From positions 558,001-622,000 of the forward strand of contig JAQSEB010000059.1 of assembly GCA_030063045.1 (NCBI GenBank): a DNA stretch of 64,000 nucleotides. The letters are read 5' to 3'. Under the pieces are notes generated by a model. That model made no database searches and had not been told where the DNA came from. It saw only the letters and a list, made by a program, of their open reading frames with translations. Position numbers and translations under genes: made by a program. The stretch comes from Pratylenchus scribneri (taxonomy: Eukaryota > Nematoda > Chromadorea > Rhabditida > Pratylenchidae). This document shows, one piece after another, positions 9,695 to 21,189 of this stretch (position 1 is its first letter; each line of letters begins with the position of its first letter).

Positions 9695-11843
9695 ATGACC
9701 ACAAAATCGGGCCTGACTTGTTTGACTTGTCGACTAATTTTTGAGAATGGAGCAATTCAAAAGCATCATTACTCAACAGAATGGCATCTTTACAATGTGA
9801 AAAGAAAGGTTTGTAAATGAGGTACAAAATTTTGCCAAAAATTACTCAAAATGCAGAAAGGATTAGTGGTTTAAAGGGGAGGGTTTGTCCTAAATTCATA
9901 AACTATAGATACCCAAAATTGGATAGAGCTGGTCTAGACGTATTGAATGATATATAATTTGTTATGGTTTGGTCAACAATTAAAAGGTATTAAACGGTTT
10001 AAACCCATTTTGGTTTAAAACTAAGTTTGAATAATCAGCGTTTTGACGAGATTTATCCGATTGAGTTTAAGGTCTATTGGTTTAGGATGGATAAAACTCT
10101 AAAACATTAAAATCTTTTCGGTTTTTTTCTCATTTTAAATTTTCCATATTTAATTAGAATATAATTTTTTTCTAATTTAAGGTAGCCGAACTTCCCCCAG
10201 TGTCTGAGCATGATTTTATTGATAAGCAGCAGCATATTTCACAGGTTATTCAATATTTATAAATGATTAACAAACTAAAATTTATAGAATTCTACCACAA
10301 AATCGATTACAACAAAGGATTTTTGCGCAAATTGTCATAAAAAATTTCAATCCGAAAATGCCTATGAAAATCATTTGGCTTCCAAAAAACATCAATTAGC
10401 GGTCAAAGAGGATCAAACAAAGGGAGAGGAAATTAACACTGAAGAAAGAAATGCAGCAGAAAATGCAAATGGTGTCGAAGAGAAGGTAAAATAAAGGAAA
10501 ATAAATTAAATAAAAAATTTTTTAGGAAATTCCAATTAATCAATGCTTATTCTGCAGCTCAACATTTCGCAATTTGGAATCCACTATTCAACATATGTCA
10601 TTCACACATGGATTTTCCGTACCCGATCATCAATATTGCACGGATTTGAGTGGATTGATCAAATATTTAGGTTCAAAACTTGTAAAACTTAATTAAATAT
10701 TCGGGGTAATATTAGCTCATTTCGGGCCTGGTTTTTTGGTAGAAATTACAAATGTAAAGTAAAATCGATTAAAATGCATAAAATTGTCAATTAAGTCAGA
10801 AAAAATTACTTTCCTCGGAGCGGATTCGAACCCGAGACCTAAAGTTTGCAAAAGTTAAGGTCCTCACTTTGGGTCGAATTTTCAAGAATTTTTTTGCGTT
10901 AAATTTTTATAAAACCCAAGCAGCCTAAACCTGGCACTAATCTTAGCATAAAAGTGCTACCAAGCCCGAAAAAAATTATTGGACCTTGAGCTGATTCGAA
11001 CCCGAGACCTAAATTTTTGAAATTCGAAAATTTTTAAATTTGTTTTTAATTTATTTGATTTAAGGACTGAAAATTGCGGAAGGCAAAACGTGCATATTTT
11101 GCAACAGTTCAAAGTTTTTAACGATTGATGCACTCCAAAAACATATGCGAGACAAAAATCATTGTGCCTTTCGAATTGATGAGAATGAAGAAGCAATTGT
11201 GGAATTCATGGACTTTTATGATTATAGTGATATGTATGATGAGGATGGAACGGATTCACAAAACATCATATTGTATGATGATGGTGGTTTCTTCCTGACA
11301 CTTCCATCCGGCGCACGAATAGGTTTGTTTAAATGAAAACTTGAGGTTTCTTGGATAATAAAAACTTAAGGTTTTTGGGTAATAAAAACCTAAAGTTTTT
11401 GGATAATAAAAAATTAAGGTTTATTTTAATAATATAAACTTAAGGTTTTTTGGATAAAATAAACTTAAGGTTTTTTTGATAATAAAAACTTAAAATTTTC
11501 GATATTTTCACATTCTAATTTTTGCAGGACATCGTTCATTAATGCGCTATTTCAAACAATCCTTGAAGCCGGTTGAATATGATGAATATGGACAGATAAA
11601 AGATGTGCATAAATTGAAGAAGAAACAAATTGGATTGGCTGGATTTAATGGAGGTAAGAAAATGAATAACAATGAGAATAAAATTTGATTTTTACAGATT
11701 TACAAACCGTAAAGCAAAGCGCACTTCAATTAGCCAAAAAGGACAGGACCTTTATGGAGCAGAAAATACAATATCATCGACTTAAGCTGCAGAAAAACCA
11801 CAACAAAATATTCGTTTCAAAAGGGCGTAAAGATCAGATGTAA
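9695..11843 (+). CDS. ZNF622: Zinc-finger ribosome biogenesis factor ZNF622/Rei1
   Basis: A cytoplasmic 60S maturation factor (yeast Rei1) that helps recycle the shuttling factor Arx1. Exons from ATG 9695 to TAA 11841-11843 encode four C2H2-type fingers. The first is CLTCRLIFENGAIQKHHYST followed by EWHLYNVKRKV, a family signature. Then come CANCHKKFQSENAYENHLAS, CLFCSSTFRNLESTIQHMSF with THGFSVPD, and CIFCNSSKFLTIDALQKHM. The conserved LYDDGGFFLTLPSGARIGHRSLMRY block spans an exon junction. The C-terminal exon has the basic FMEQKIQYHRLKLQKNHNK segment. Introns hold one family A element (about 9875-10120), two family B elements (10730-11050) and a CTTAAGG minisatellite (11335-11510). The gene looks complete. 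Confidence 0.93.
9875..10120 (+). mobile_element. Family A element, single-unit copy (ZNF622-homologue intron)
   Basis: GGGTTTGTCCTAAATTCATA at the left, GGATAGAGCTGGTCTAGACG, one unit (GTATTAAACGGTTTAAACCC), and TTTAGGATGGATAAAACTC at the right. It shows the flanks exist with a single unit, so the array expanded inside the element. Confidence 0.78.
10730..11050 (-). mobile_element. Pair of family B elements (ZNF622-homologue intron)
   Basis: B-box regions at about 10818-10840 (GGTCTCGGGTTCGAATCCGC on the minus strand) and 10990-11010 (GGTCTCGGGTTCGAATCAGC). Spacing about 170 bp. GCAGCCTAAACCTGGCA lies between them at 10919-10935. Confidence 0.75.
11335..11512. repeat. AAAACTTAAGGTTTTTGGATAAT minisatellite
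   Basis: About six imperfect units of roughly 28-31 bp in the ZNF622-homologue intron, just before the exon coding GHRSLMRYF. Units share ACTTAAGGTTTTT, the reverse complement of the AACCTTAAG core in the pbs-5 intron. Confidence 0.8.
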
Positions 11844-12172
11844 AACCTTGAGATTAAATCATTCAATTTGATAACATTTTTATTATTTATGGTTAAAATA
11901 AATTGTTTAAAAAATATTTATATTGACATTTTGAATCGCATTTTCATCCGTAAATGCGGATTTACATAATATTTATTTATTTTTTTCGTTACAATTTACG
12001 TTTCAAATGAATGATTTCCTACATTCGCCTCCGAATATTGGATGGGAATGGTACGGAAAAAAGTTGACTTTAATCAAATCAATAATTAAAATTTATTCAT
12101 TTCACAGTCATTTTAATGTAATTCAAATAAAACATTGAACAAAAATAGAAATTGTGAATAAATTGTTGTTTT
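11844..12172. other. Spacer before the RalGEF gene
   Basis: AT-rich 329-bp spacer. A short frame from 12007 (MNDFLHSPPNIGWEW) ends at a GT donor and a TTTCACAG acceptor follows near 12108, but the spliced frame hits a stop. It may be a 5' UTR exon. No gene is supported. Confidence 0.35.
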
Positions 12173-15100
12173 ATGACCGCATCAAAATACTGGGGCGAAG
12201 AGAAATATCCAGATGCAATTTATTCGGTTTTTCTGAAGAAAGTTCGATACGTTTCACTGCCCACCAACAACAATAATGTGGTTAGCATTTTAAATTAAAG
12301 TTTTTAATAAATTCCAATCATCTCAGAATTCACCAATAACATCAAATTTGGATGCCGATGATCATCTTCAATGGGAAACAATTCGGGAAAGAGTGATAAA
12401 GGCGGGAACAACACAGAGACTTGTGGTTTGCTATTTTTAATAAAATTAAACATTAAAATCAAAATTTTAAGGAAAGTTTGATCGATTCCGAAGGACAATT
12501 GGACTCCAGACATGTAAAAATAGAATTTAAACTTTTAATTTTTCACAATGTTCATTTTTAGTTCAACATTTTCTTCGCCACTTATCGAACATTTGCTCAA
12601 CCAAGCGAAATACTTCAACTCATCATTGAATGGCACAACAATATTTCATCCAACAATCAATCATCGACAACAAATTCTGACCGAATTAAATGCACTTTAA
12701 GGTTTTTAAATAATTAAAATTATTTTAAAATTTATTAATTTTTTCAGCACAATAAAATCGATTACAATTTGTTGGTTGGAAATGTATCCAGAAGATTTTT
12801 ATACATTCTCATTGATTGGAAGCGAATCTCATGAACAAAATACTTTTGAATTTACTTTATTGGAAAATTTGATTGCATTCAGCAAGGCAAATAATTTGCA
12901 TGATTTAAAACATAAAGCAAGGAAGCTGCGTGATAAATTCAAACAAGTCGCACAGAACGGCGGATTATCCGGTAAACATTTCCCATTTAATTTTTCTATT
13001 ATAAATCCTCTCTCTAATAAAAGCCTACTCTAACAGAAGCTCACTTCTCTGTAAATTTTTGCTAAAATATGCCCATTTTTGAGTGAAATTAAACCGAAAT
13101 ATTTTTTGTCCCGAAAATCAGAAAAACCCCCCAACTAATAAGAGATTCCCAAAGAAATAAAGAAATAAAAACACACCATAGAGAGGCTGTGAGAAATATA
13201 AGTCCATAGGCTTATACTTATAATAGAAAAAAACGCAAATTAATTTTACATATTTTAATTTAATTTTCCAATCAATTTTTAAGCTCAACTTCCATCAATT
13301 GCCGCAATTAGTTTCGCTCTGACCGGCTATGATCCAATGCAACAATCATTGACGACTGTAAATAGAAACAATTCCCAACAATTTGAATTGTTGGAAAATG
13401 ATGAGCAGTACGCGTTGATGTTGGCCGAAGCACAGTCCCGGGCACAAATGTTCGACATTGCCTGCGACAATGTTCCACAAATTGCTGAGCAATTGACATT
13501 TTGGGATGCACTACTTTTTCGCGATTTGAAACCGTATCAATGCCAGGTTGAATTAATTAATCTAAATTTATTTAATATTTCCGCATTTGACCAGGGTTCA
13601 ATATGGGGAAAGAGGAATAAACATCGGCAACCGGAATTGGTCTACAGTGTTCGGGCAACAATCGATCAGGTCAGCCGGGTTTTATTTTTGAGTCGAAAAT
13701 ATTCATAATAAATTTTATTGGTCTAGAAATTACTATAGAATGTATAAAAATGCATTAAATTGTCAATTAGGTCCGAAAAAAATACCTTCCTCTGAATGGA
13801 TTCGAACCCTAGACCCCCAAATTTTACCTCTTACTTAAAATTTTTTTATAAAATTTCTTTTATAAATGAAATGTTTTTTTAGTTTAATGCCGTGTGCCAA
13901 AGGGTGATGACCAGCGTTGTTCTTCCCGAATTTCCTCCTCAATTACGTGCCAGAATAATCGAAAAATGGATTCACATTGCAAAGGTTTGAACATTATTTT
14001 CTACTCTCTTTTAATTAATAATTTTAGGAACTCCGCATCCTAAATAATTATTCATCACTTAAAGCAATAATTTCAAGTTTGCAAGCAGAGCCTGTGTATC
14101 GTCTCAAAAATACTTGGTCCTTTGTTACAAAGTAAATTTTTTGGCAATTTTATTTTAATTTATTTACAAATTTTTTAGAACTCCAATGGTCATGTTCAAT
14201 GAATTGTCCGCTTTATTGGATCAAAATTCCGAAAATTCGCATCAAAATGGACGCACCAATCATTTTTTGAGTCCAACAGCGGCAGAAGACACTGTGAAGA
14301 TCTCGCCAAAGAAATCTCCGATGGGCAACAATTGTAGACGCACAAAAAGTGATATAAATATTGCACTGGAAACGCAGGGGAATGTACCATATTTGGGGAC
14401 GATCATAACCGAACTGCAAATGGTGGATCAGGTTAGAATACTTTCCGGAATAATAAATCAATAAATAAATTTCATTTTTGAATTATTTAGGCTTATCCTG
14501 ATAAAACGGACGAAGGATTGATCAATTTTGAAAAGCGACGTCAAGAATTTGAAATTTTGGCAAAATTACGGTAAATTTAACACATATTTATTTTTATTTC
14601 CAATTTGCTTTAAAGACTTTATCAATCCGCTGCCAGGGCTTATTCAATTCCAATGGATCAGGCATTTTGTGTTTGGTTCAATTTTCTTCCTGCTTTGGAT
14701 GAAAAAGATTGGTTTGTCTTTTTTGCTTTTTTATTGATAAAATATTAATTTAAAGCTTTATTCGTTCCATTGAAATTGAACCGAATGGTGCAAATGGCCA
14801 AACAACTCCAAATAATCGACGAAAAATGGGCAGCGAAGGGATGGCAAAAATAAATTCACTTAGCAAAATATTTTCTGGTTTGAGCAGTAGCAGCGGGAAT
14901 TCCGGCCAAAAGGAGGCAAACAATCACCATCAACAACAATTAGGGAATTCATCATTCTTTTCGGCCGATGAGCAACATTCCTTTTTAGGGACTCCAGAAA
15001 AAGGTGAATTTTCCTTACACTTGTCCATGTTAAAAATTTTATTATAATTATTGTTATTTGACCTGAAATTAAGTTTATATGTTTAAAAATGAATAAAAGT

Positions 15101-17302
15101 CACAATTAACCCGAAAAAAAATTATTGGATCCGGAGCGGGCTCGAACCCGAGACCTAAAATTTTCAAGTAAAAAGGTCTCACCACTGGGTTAATTCCTAA
15201 AAAATTTCTGATGAAATTTTATTTTATCAGCCTAAACCTATATTAAACCAAAATTTAAACAATTAAATTTTAATTCAAATATATTTTAGATAAACGCAAC
15301 TCATTTGGAGCTTGCAGCATTGATCGATCGCCATTTGAGTCATCAAAATCGAATACAAAATTGACAACTGCAGCAGCAGAAAAGCCACCAAAAGGGCAGC
15401 GAAGTCGGAGTCAAGGAGCGAAGAAGGAAAATCGATGCAAGCAACAAAATATAACACCAAAAGGGCTGCAACGTTCTTCAAATGATGACAGCGAGGCGGG
15501 AAGCTCATTTATTGGTCATTTAATTAAATACTTTCCATAAAATACAATTTTGAATTTAAGGAAGTGAATTCACCCCAACAAAACCATCAAATTTGCGGTT
15601 GACTCAAATCAAAAATGGGAGTGATGAACCGGATTTTTTGTTTGGGCCAAGAATTGCTGCCACCACTAGACCCACCAACATGGAATGTTTGGTATGTTTG
15701 TTGATAAGGAAAAAAAAAATCATTGATAAAATTAGCGGGTTTAGGACCATTTTTTGGGTCAAATGACAACATTTTCTTCTTAAATGTAAAATAGAATGTA
15801 AAAAAATGAATAAAAGCGACTTTCAAGCCCGAAAAAAATAATTATTGTCCTCTGAGCGAGTTCGAACCCGTGACCCTAAATGTTAGAGAATTAACTCCCT
15901 ATTTTTTCGAAAATTTTCAAAAAATTTTTGGTCAAGAAATTTATATTTAGAATTTGTAAAATAGTATAAAAAATGAAAATCAAGTCAGAAAAAATTATTG
16001 TCCTCTAAGCGGCTTCGAACCCGCGACCCCCAAATTTTGTAAAAATGAAGGATCTTCCATTGGATCGAAAATTTTCAAAAAAAAAATTCTTAAAATTTTC
16101 TTTACATATCCTAGCCAGCCTAAACCTAAAAGACCTTTTTTATTAACAAATTGAAATTTAAGGAAAGTGCCGACTCGCCATCCGCCGACCATTTTCAAAC
16201 ATTTCACTCTTCTTCCGCCTCATCATCCTTTGGTCGTCCCCAAATGCTTATTGACCATCAAGCCAATGGACAGGGAATTGGCTCGCAGAAGGAAATTTTG
16301 GAGAGGATCAAACATTTTCAGGTAAATTTATTTTAATTTTCGAATTTTAAATATTTATTTTTGAAGAAATCCACCAGCAGTTCATCCTCATCCCGATCTT
16401 CCATGGGAGGGAATAATGGACAAAAATCATTTGGCGGTGCTTCGCCCTCCTCAATTTCAGTGAGCAATTGCCCTAGGGAGGAGCAGAATTTCCATTTGAT
16501 TCGAGTCGGTTTGGACGCGCTGGTTGAGAAGGAACATCATGAAGCAGTGACAACAAATTATAAGGCAAGTTGAAATTGTTAATTTAGTAAAAAGATGATT
16601 ATATTTTTGCTTATGTTTAACCAATTCTAACTTAGTTTTGAACCATTAAACCAAAATTGGTTTTGAACCACTAAACCAAAATGGGTTTAAACCGTTTAAT
16701 ACCCTTTAATTGTTGACCAAACCAAAATGGGTTTATACCGTTTAATACCCTTTAATTGTTGACCAAACCATAACAAATTTTATACCATTCTATGCACAAT
16801 AACCAGCTCTATCCAATTTCGGGTATATTTGGTTTGTGAATGTAGGATAAACCCCTCAGCCCTCACTTAAAACATTATAATTTCGTTTTTGATTAATTAT
16901 TTCCCTTAATTTTAGTGCATTAAAGTGATAAATGGTGATCGAATGCCTCAACTGATTCAACGAGCGCTGGAAAAACATTTGATTGACCCGAATGAAAGCC
17001 CAAACTATTGCTTGGTTCAATTGTTACCGGACGGAGGTGAATTAAAAAATATTTTTATACTTTGAATCATAATTTAATGCTATTTAGGTGAACTTCGTTT
17101 CCCGGATCATTGCAATCCATTTTATGCGGTTGCCCCAGACCCAACTTCGCCAATGCTGAATTGTGTTTTGAAGAAGCGAGCGGATTGCCAAACAACATCA
17201 AATCCACATTCGGATCATAATAATACGTCAATGGAGCAGACGAAGAAAATGAACAAACAAAAGCGAAACAATTTACTCAGATGGAGTAGTGGATTTTTGT
17301 AA
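12173..17302 (+). CDS. rgl-1: Ral guanine nucleotide exchange factor (RalGDS/RGL family)
   Basis: Activates Ral GTPases and is recruited by Ras through its RA domain. ATG 12173 starts [23 protein letters not shown] is at 17300-17302. Domain order is a RasGEF_N module ([48 protein letters not shown]), a catalytic CDC25 domain ([52 protein letters not shown]) and a long Ser/Gln/Asn-rich linker. The protein ends in an RA domain ([47 protein letters not shown]). This order is that of RalGDS and RGL proteins. The linker exons are separated by introns packed with family B copies (13725, 15055, 15775, 15955) and one family A element (16600). Small exons in the linker are less certain than the domain exons. 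Confidence 0.9.
13725..13880 (-). mobile_element. Family B element (RGL intron)
   Basis: GGTCTAGGGTTCGAATCCAT on the minus strand near 13797-13817, with the TCTAGAAATTACTATAGAAT tail at the plus-strand left end. Antisense to RGL. Confidence 0.65.
15055..15245 (-). mobile_element. Family B element (RGL intron)
   Basis: GGTCTCGGGTTCGAGCCCGC on the minus strand near 15139-15160, TCCAATAATTTTTTTTCGGG on its 3' side and CAGCCTAAACCTA at 15229-15241. Confidence 0.72.
15775..16130 (-). mobile_element. Pair of family B elements (RGL intron)
   Basis: B-box regions at about 15860-15880 (GGGTCACGGGTTCGAACTCG) and 16013-16030 (GGGTCGCGGGTTCGAAGCCG) on the minus strand, about 155 bp apart. The second is bordered by AGCCAGCCTAAACCTA. 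Confidence 0.75.
16600..16875 (-). mobile_element. Family A element with two units (RGL intron)
   Basis: TTTAACCAATTCTAACTTAG, two full units of GGGTTTAAACCGTTTAATAC with CCTTTAATTGTTGACCAAAC plus part-units, then ACAAATTTTATACCATTCTA and GTGAATGTAGGATAAACCCC. Confidence 0.82.
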
Positions 17303-18217
17303 ATTTTACTCACATTTTTACGAATTTTTTGTGATGATTCCAACACCACTAAATTTTTTGTCTTTCCCATAATAATATTAATATTTCTCCTCCTTTCATA
17401 CAACAAATTCAAAGCCTTTCTTTTGCCATCCAAACATTTTTTATATGAATTTTGTCTCAAATAATAATTTTTTATATGGAATTTTGTGAACTTCTCTCAA
17501 ACATAACATATTTATATTTTTTATTGATTTTGTGTGTGAAAGAAAGCTACTTATAAATTTATTTAAATAAATATTTTATAAAGCAATAAATTTTCTTCCA
17601 ATTTATATTTATTTTTTTAATGATAAAATATCAATATTTTAATGGCAGTTTTTTCTCGTTTAAAACCATTTAAAAATACATTTTTAGCCACAGGGATTAA
17701 ACAGAAATATTTCACGTAAGCAACAATCCCCAAAATTTCACGTCGGCATTTCTACGTACCAATTATTTCCTACACTGTTGCCAACAATCAGGAAAATGGT
17801 CGAGTCAAATCTCTGCTCGGCCGGCCTCCGCTTCCTTTCGCGCACAAACAAACATCAATGGTGTGCCCCAAATTACATCCGTCGTCGTCGAATCAAAAGT
17901 TTTCTTCATCAAGTCGTCAAGGAAACAACAACACATTATGCCGTATTCGGTGTATAAAGGTAATTTACCTACATTTTTATTGAAATCATTGGGCACCCAC
18001 CACCTGTGTGCCGTGCCCCACCATAAATCCATTTATTTTACTCAATTTTGCAAACACAACAAAATTCCTCCATTATTGATTTTAATATAAAAATTACTTT
18101 AAAATCCCATGGGAATTGACATTTGACAGATTTATTGAAATCATTAAAAAACTCGTTGATAATTCTTCCATTCTACGGTTATAAATTTTACAAAAATTAA
18201 TGAAAAAAATTCTGAAA
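17303..18217. other. Intergenic region upstream of the G-alpha gene
   Basis: 915 bp without a gene I can support. 17303-17700 is AT-rich. 17740-18040 is less AT-rich and open in several frames; one plus-strand frame (ATG 17796, 53 codons, Arg-rich RRRRIKSFLHQ) and an opposed minus-strand frame both occupy it. Neither resembles a known family. It could hold the promoter and 5' UTR exons of the G-alpha gene. Confidence 0.4.
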
Positions 18218-20892
18218 ATGGGAAACTGTAATACGAATGGGCCAAATGATAAAAGGTAAATCCATTTAAAAAATTGGGATTTATCATTCACAAACCAAAT
18301 ATACACAAAATTGTATAGAGCTGGTCAAGACGCATTGAATGGTATATAATTTGTTATGGTTTGGTCAATAATTAAGGGTATTAAACGGTTTAAACCCATT
18401 TTGGTTTAATGGTTCAAAACTATACTAGAATTGGTTAAACCCAAACCAAAACATAGTCAAATTATGCGTCTTGATGAGATATAATTTTCTACAAATTAAA
18501 TACTATCCTTTAAAAATTGGGATTAAATTAATCATTTCAAAAATGTATAATTTTTCCATATTTTTACAGTCAATCCGAGATGAACAGTCAAATACAACGC
18601 CAAATTGAGCAGGACAAGAAAGCTAATGAATCCATTATAAAGCTGCTTCTCCTTGGCGCAGGTGAAAGCGGAAAAAGCACAGGTAGACAAAAGAAGAAAA
18701 TGAAGGGATTAATTTGTTATTTTTAGTTTTGAAACAAATGAAAATAATTCATGACAATGGATTTTCAAATGATGATTTACTTGCCAAAAAGAATCTTGTC
18801 TACGGCAATGCAATCCAAGCAATGTTTTTCATTCTTAGGCAAGTTTCACCCACATTGAAGCGACTCAACTTGACGCAAACGCTTATAACTCATTAAGGAC
18901 TCAACTAATTTTGATGATTTTTGGTATTAAATTAAAGGGCAGACTTTTGGCTATAAAATATAATTAATTTTATTTTGGTTCAAAAATTGAAAAGTTATGA
19001 CCAAAAAACCACAAGTAAAGCCTTTAATATTGATTAGCGAAATTTTCGATGGTTTTTTGGTCACAGCTCCAACAATTCTGAACCAATTTAAATAAAATTA
19101 ATATCATTTGATAGCCAAAAGTTTGCTCTTTAATTTGATACTTAAATCATCAAAATTGATTCTATCCTTGATGAGTTATTTTAAACGGCGCCAAGTAGAT
19201 ATTTCCCAAATATATGCCAATTTATTTTCCATCATATTTGTTAAATTTCAGTGGAATGCACAAACTAAAATTGGCATTCGCATCTCAAGCCTGTCAAGTA
19301 AGCTTAAAAGCAATCAAATCATCCATTATTTCTATTATTTTCCAGGAACATTGCCGTCTAATTCATGCGATAATGGCAAAACATGCCGAAACTGAGCCAC
19401 TCCGAGAACATGTTTATGTTGCCCTAAAGGAACTTTGGATGGACAAAGGCGTTCAGGTGTCCACCCTTGGGGCTATTTATCAAAAAAATATCCGACCCAA
19501 CAAGAGCCTTCCACTTTTTTTAAATTTAGGTCTCGGGTTCGAACCCGCTCCGGGTCCAATAATTTTTTTTGGACTTGATTGTAATTTTTATACATTCTAC
19601 AATAATTTGGAATAAAAATTACGAACAAATTTATCAAATTCATCTTTATTTTAGGCTGCAATGACCAGAAAAAGTGAATTCTATGTTCCCGATTGCGCTC
19701 AACAGTAAATTTTCAAAAATATTTCACAAATTCAAACATTTATTTTAGTTTTTTGGACTCTCTTGATCGGTAAAAATGATTAAAATGAATTTTTTATTCT
19801 GAAAATTCAATTTAAACAGTGTAAATGATCCAAAATACATTCCAACAACCCAGGTGAACGAAAATAATAACAAATTAAAATTCAATTTAAAATTTTTTCA
19901 AGGATATTCTCTTCCTTCGAGTCGCCACAATGGGCGTCATTGAGGTTAATTCTAAATTCCATTGATGATTTCGGGAATAATCCACGTCCAATTTCTAAGG
20001 TCACATTTTCAATAAAGGACAAAACTTGGAGGTAATTTCGCCTTTCCAAATTATTTTATTGGAGAAAATCTCTCTCTTTTATCAGAGTTTTTGATGTGGG
20101 TGGGCAACGTTCACAAAGGAAAAAATGGATTCATTGTTTTGACGATGTTCGAGCGCTGATATTCGTTACAGGTAGATGTAAAAAGTTTATATTTTAAATA
20201 ATTTAAGTCACTCCTAACAAATCTTTAAAGAGAGCTATAACCTTAAACTTACCCTACAAATTACAACCGCAATTACAATTTAGTGCAATTACAATTTGGG
20301 GCAATTATAATTTAGTGCCGGAAAAAACTTATTTTTTTAATTAATGACTCCATTTTTAATTCAGCAATGAGCGAATTTGATCAAGTTTTGATGGAGGATG
20401 GGACTACGGTAAATCTGAGGAATATTTTAAATATTTATTGCATTTTAAATTCAGAATCGATTGCAAGAATCGCTGCAATTATTCAAGCAAGTCTGCAACA
20501 ACAAATACTTCATTGAGACATCCGTAAGCCCATTTTTGATTATTTTCCGAATTTAAACCAAATTTTCAGATTATCCTATTTCTGAATAAGAAGGATTTAT
20601 TTGCCGAGAAAATGAACCAGGGAAGATCGTTGCGGATTGCATTCAAAGAATTCAATGGGCCGGACACATATGAAGCCAGTTCAAAATATATTGAGAAGAA
20701 ATTTTTTATGGCCAATGAAGTCCCAAATAAGAGTATTTATTGCCATCATACTTGCGCTACGGACACAAAACAAGTTGGAAAATTTAAATATAAAAATTAA
20801 AATAATTTAATTAATTTTAGGTTCAATTTGTGCTGGATTCAACACTGGATGTGATTTTATCGTCCAAATTGAAGGGATGTGGCCTCTATTAG
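18218..20892 (+). CDS. Heterotrimeric G-protein alpha subunit, Gi/o type
   Basis: Membrane-bound GTPase coupling 7-TM receptors to effectors. Exon 1 encodes [12 protein letters not shown], giving Gly2 and Cys4 for myristoylation and palmitoylation. G boxes in order are GAGESGKST (P-loop), LRVATMG (switch I, with the Arg and Mg-binding Thr kept but Ala for the usual Lys), [20 protein letters not shown] (switch II, catalytic Gln kept), [10 protein letters not shown] (NKxD) and HTCATDT. The C-terminus is LKGCGLY: Cys at -4 places it in the pertussis-toxin-sensitive Gi/o class, near Go (LRGCGLY). The helical domain is divergent ([16 protein letters not shown]). The intron after FFILR appears to use a GC donor (18839). 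Introns hold a family A element, a MITE and one family B copy. I cannot assign it to a named gpa gene. Confidence 0.9.
18290..18520 (+). mobile_element. Family A element, single unit (G-alpha intron 1)
   Basis: CAAACCAAATATACACAAAA, TAGAGCTGGTCAAGACGCAT, GGTCAATAATTAAGGG, one unit of TATTAAACGGTTTAAACCCA, TTTTGGTTTAATGGTTCAAA and GCGTCTTGATGAGAT. Ends are decayed. Confidence 0.78.
18866..19194. mobile_element. MITE-like inverted repeat, family D copy 1
   Basis: About 330 bp lying wholly inside a G-alpha intron. The ends are inverted repeats of about 45-50 bp: left TAACTCATTAAGGACTCAAC then TAATTTTGATGATTTTT, right AAATCATCAAAATTGATTC then CTTGATGAGTTATTTT. No ORF. A second copy lies at 28221-28529. 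Confidence 0.75.
19495..19625 (+). mobile_element. Family B element (G-alpha intron)
   Basis: AAATTTAGGTCTCGGGTTCG, AACCCGCTCCGGGTCCAATA, a 9-T run, GGACTTGATTGTAATTTTTA and ACATTCTACAATAA. Sense to the gene. Confidence 0.72.
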
Positions 20893-21189
20893 AGCCAAAA
20901 TTAATTGATTTTTTAAATTAAACCCACCATATTTGTGTCATTTTATTCAATGTTAATTTAATTTCTAATTAAGAATTTGTATAAATTTTAGTTTTTTATC
21001 GAAAAAATATTGCGAAAATTCATAAAATAATTGAATTTATTAATATCTCGAGAAAATTATGGAAGAACTTGAACTTAATAAAATTGGAAAAAAATCATAA
21101 ATTAATTTCTAAGCACATTTCCTGCAGAAGAATTCTAAAAAAAATTTTTTTAAATCAAAAATATTTTATTGACTGAATTAATTTTAATA
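20893..21189. other. Short spacer between G-alpha and blos-1
   Basis: About 300 bp, AT-rich, no repeat or gene seen. It should hold the G-alpha 3' UTR and the blos-1 promoter or trans-splice site. Confidence 0.4.

Noticed and set aside
17796..17957. 53-codon frame with RRRRIKSFLHQ upstream of G-alpha
   Set aside because: No family match, competing frames on the other strand, no splice context; could be 5' UTR.
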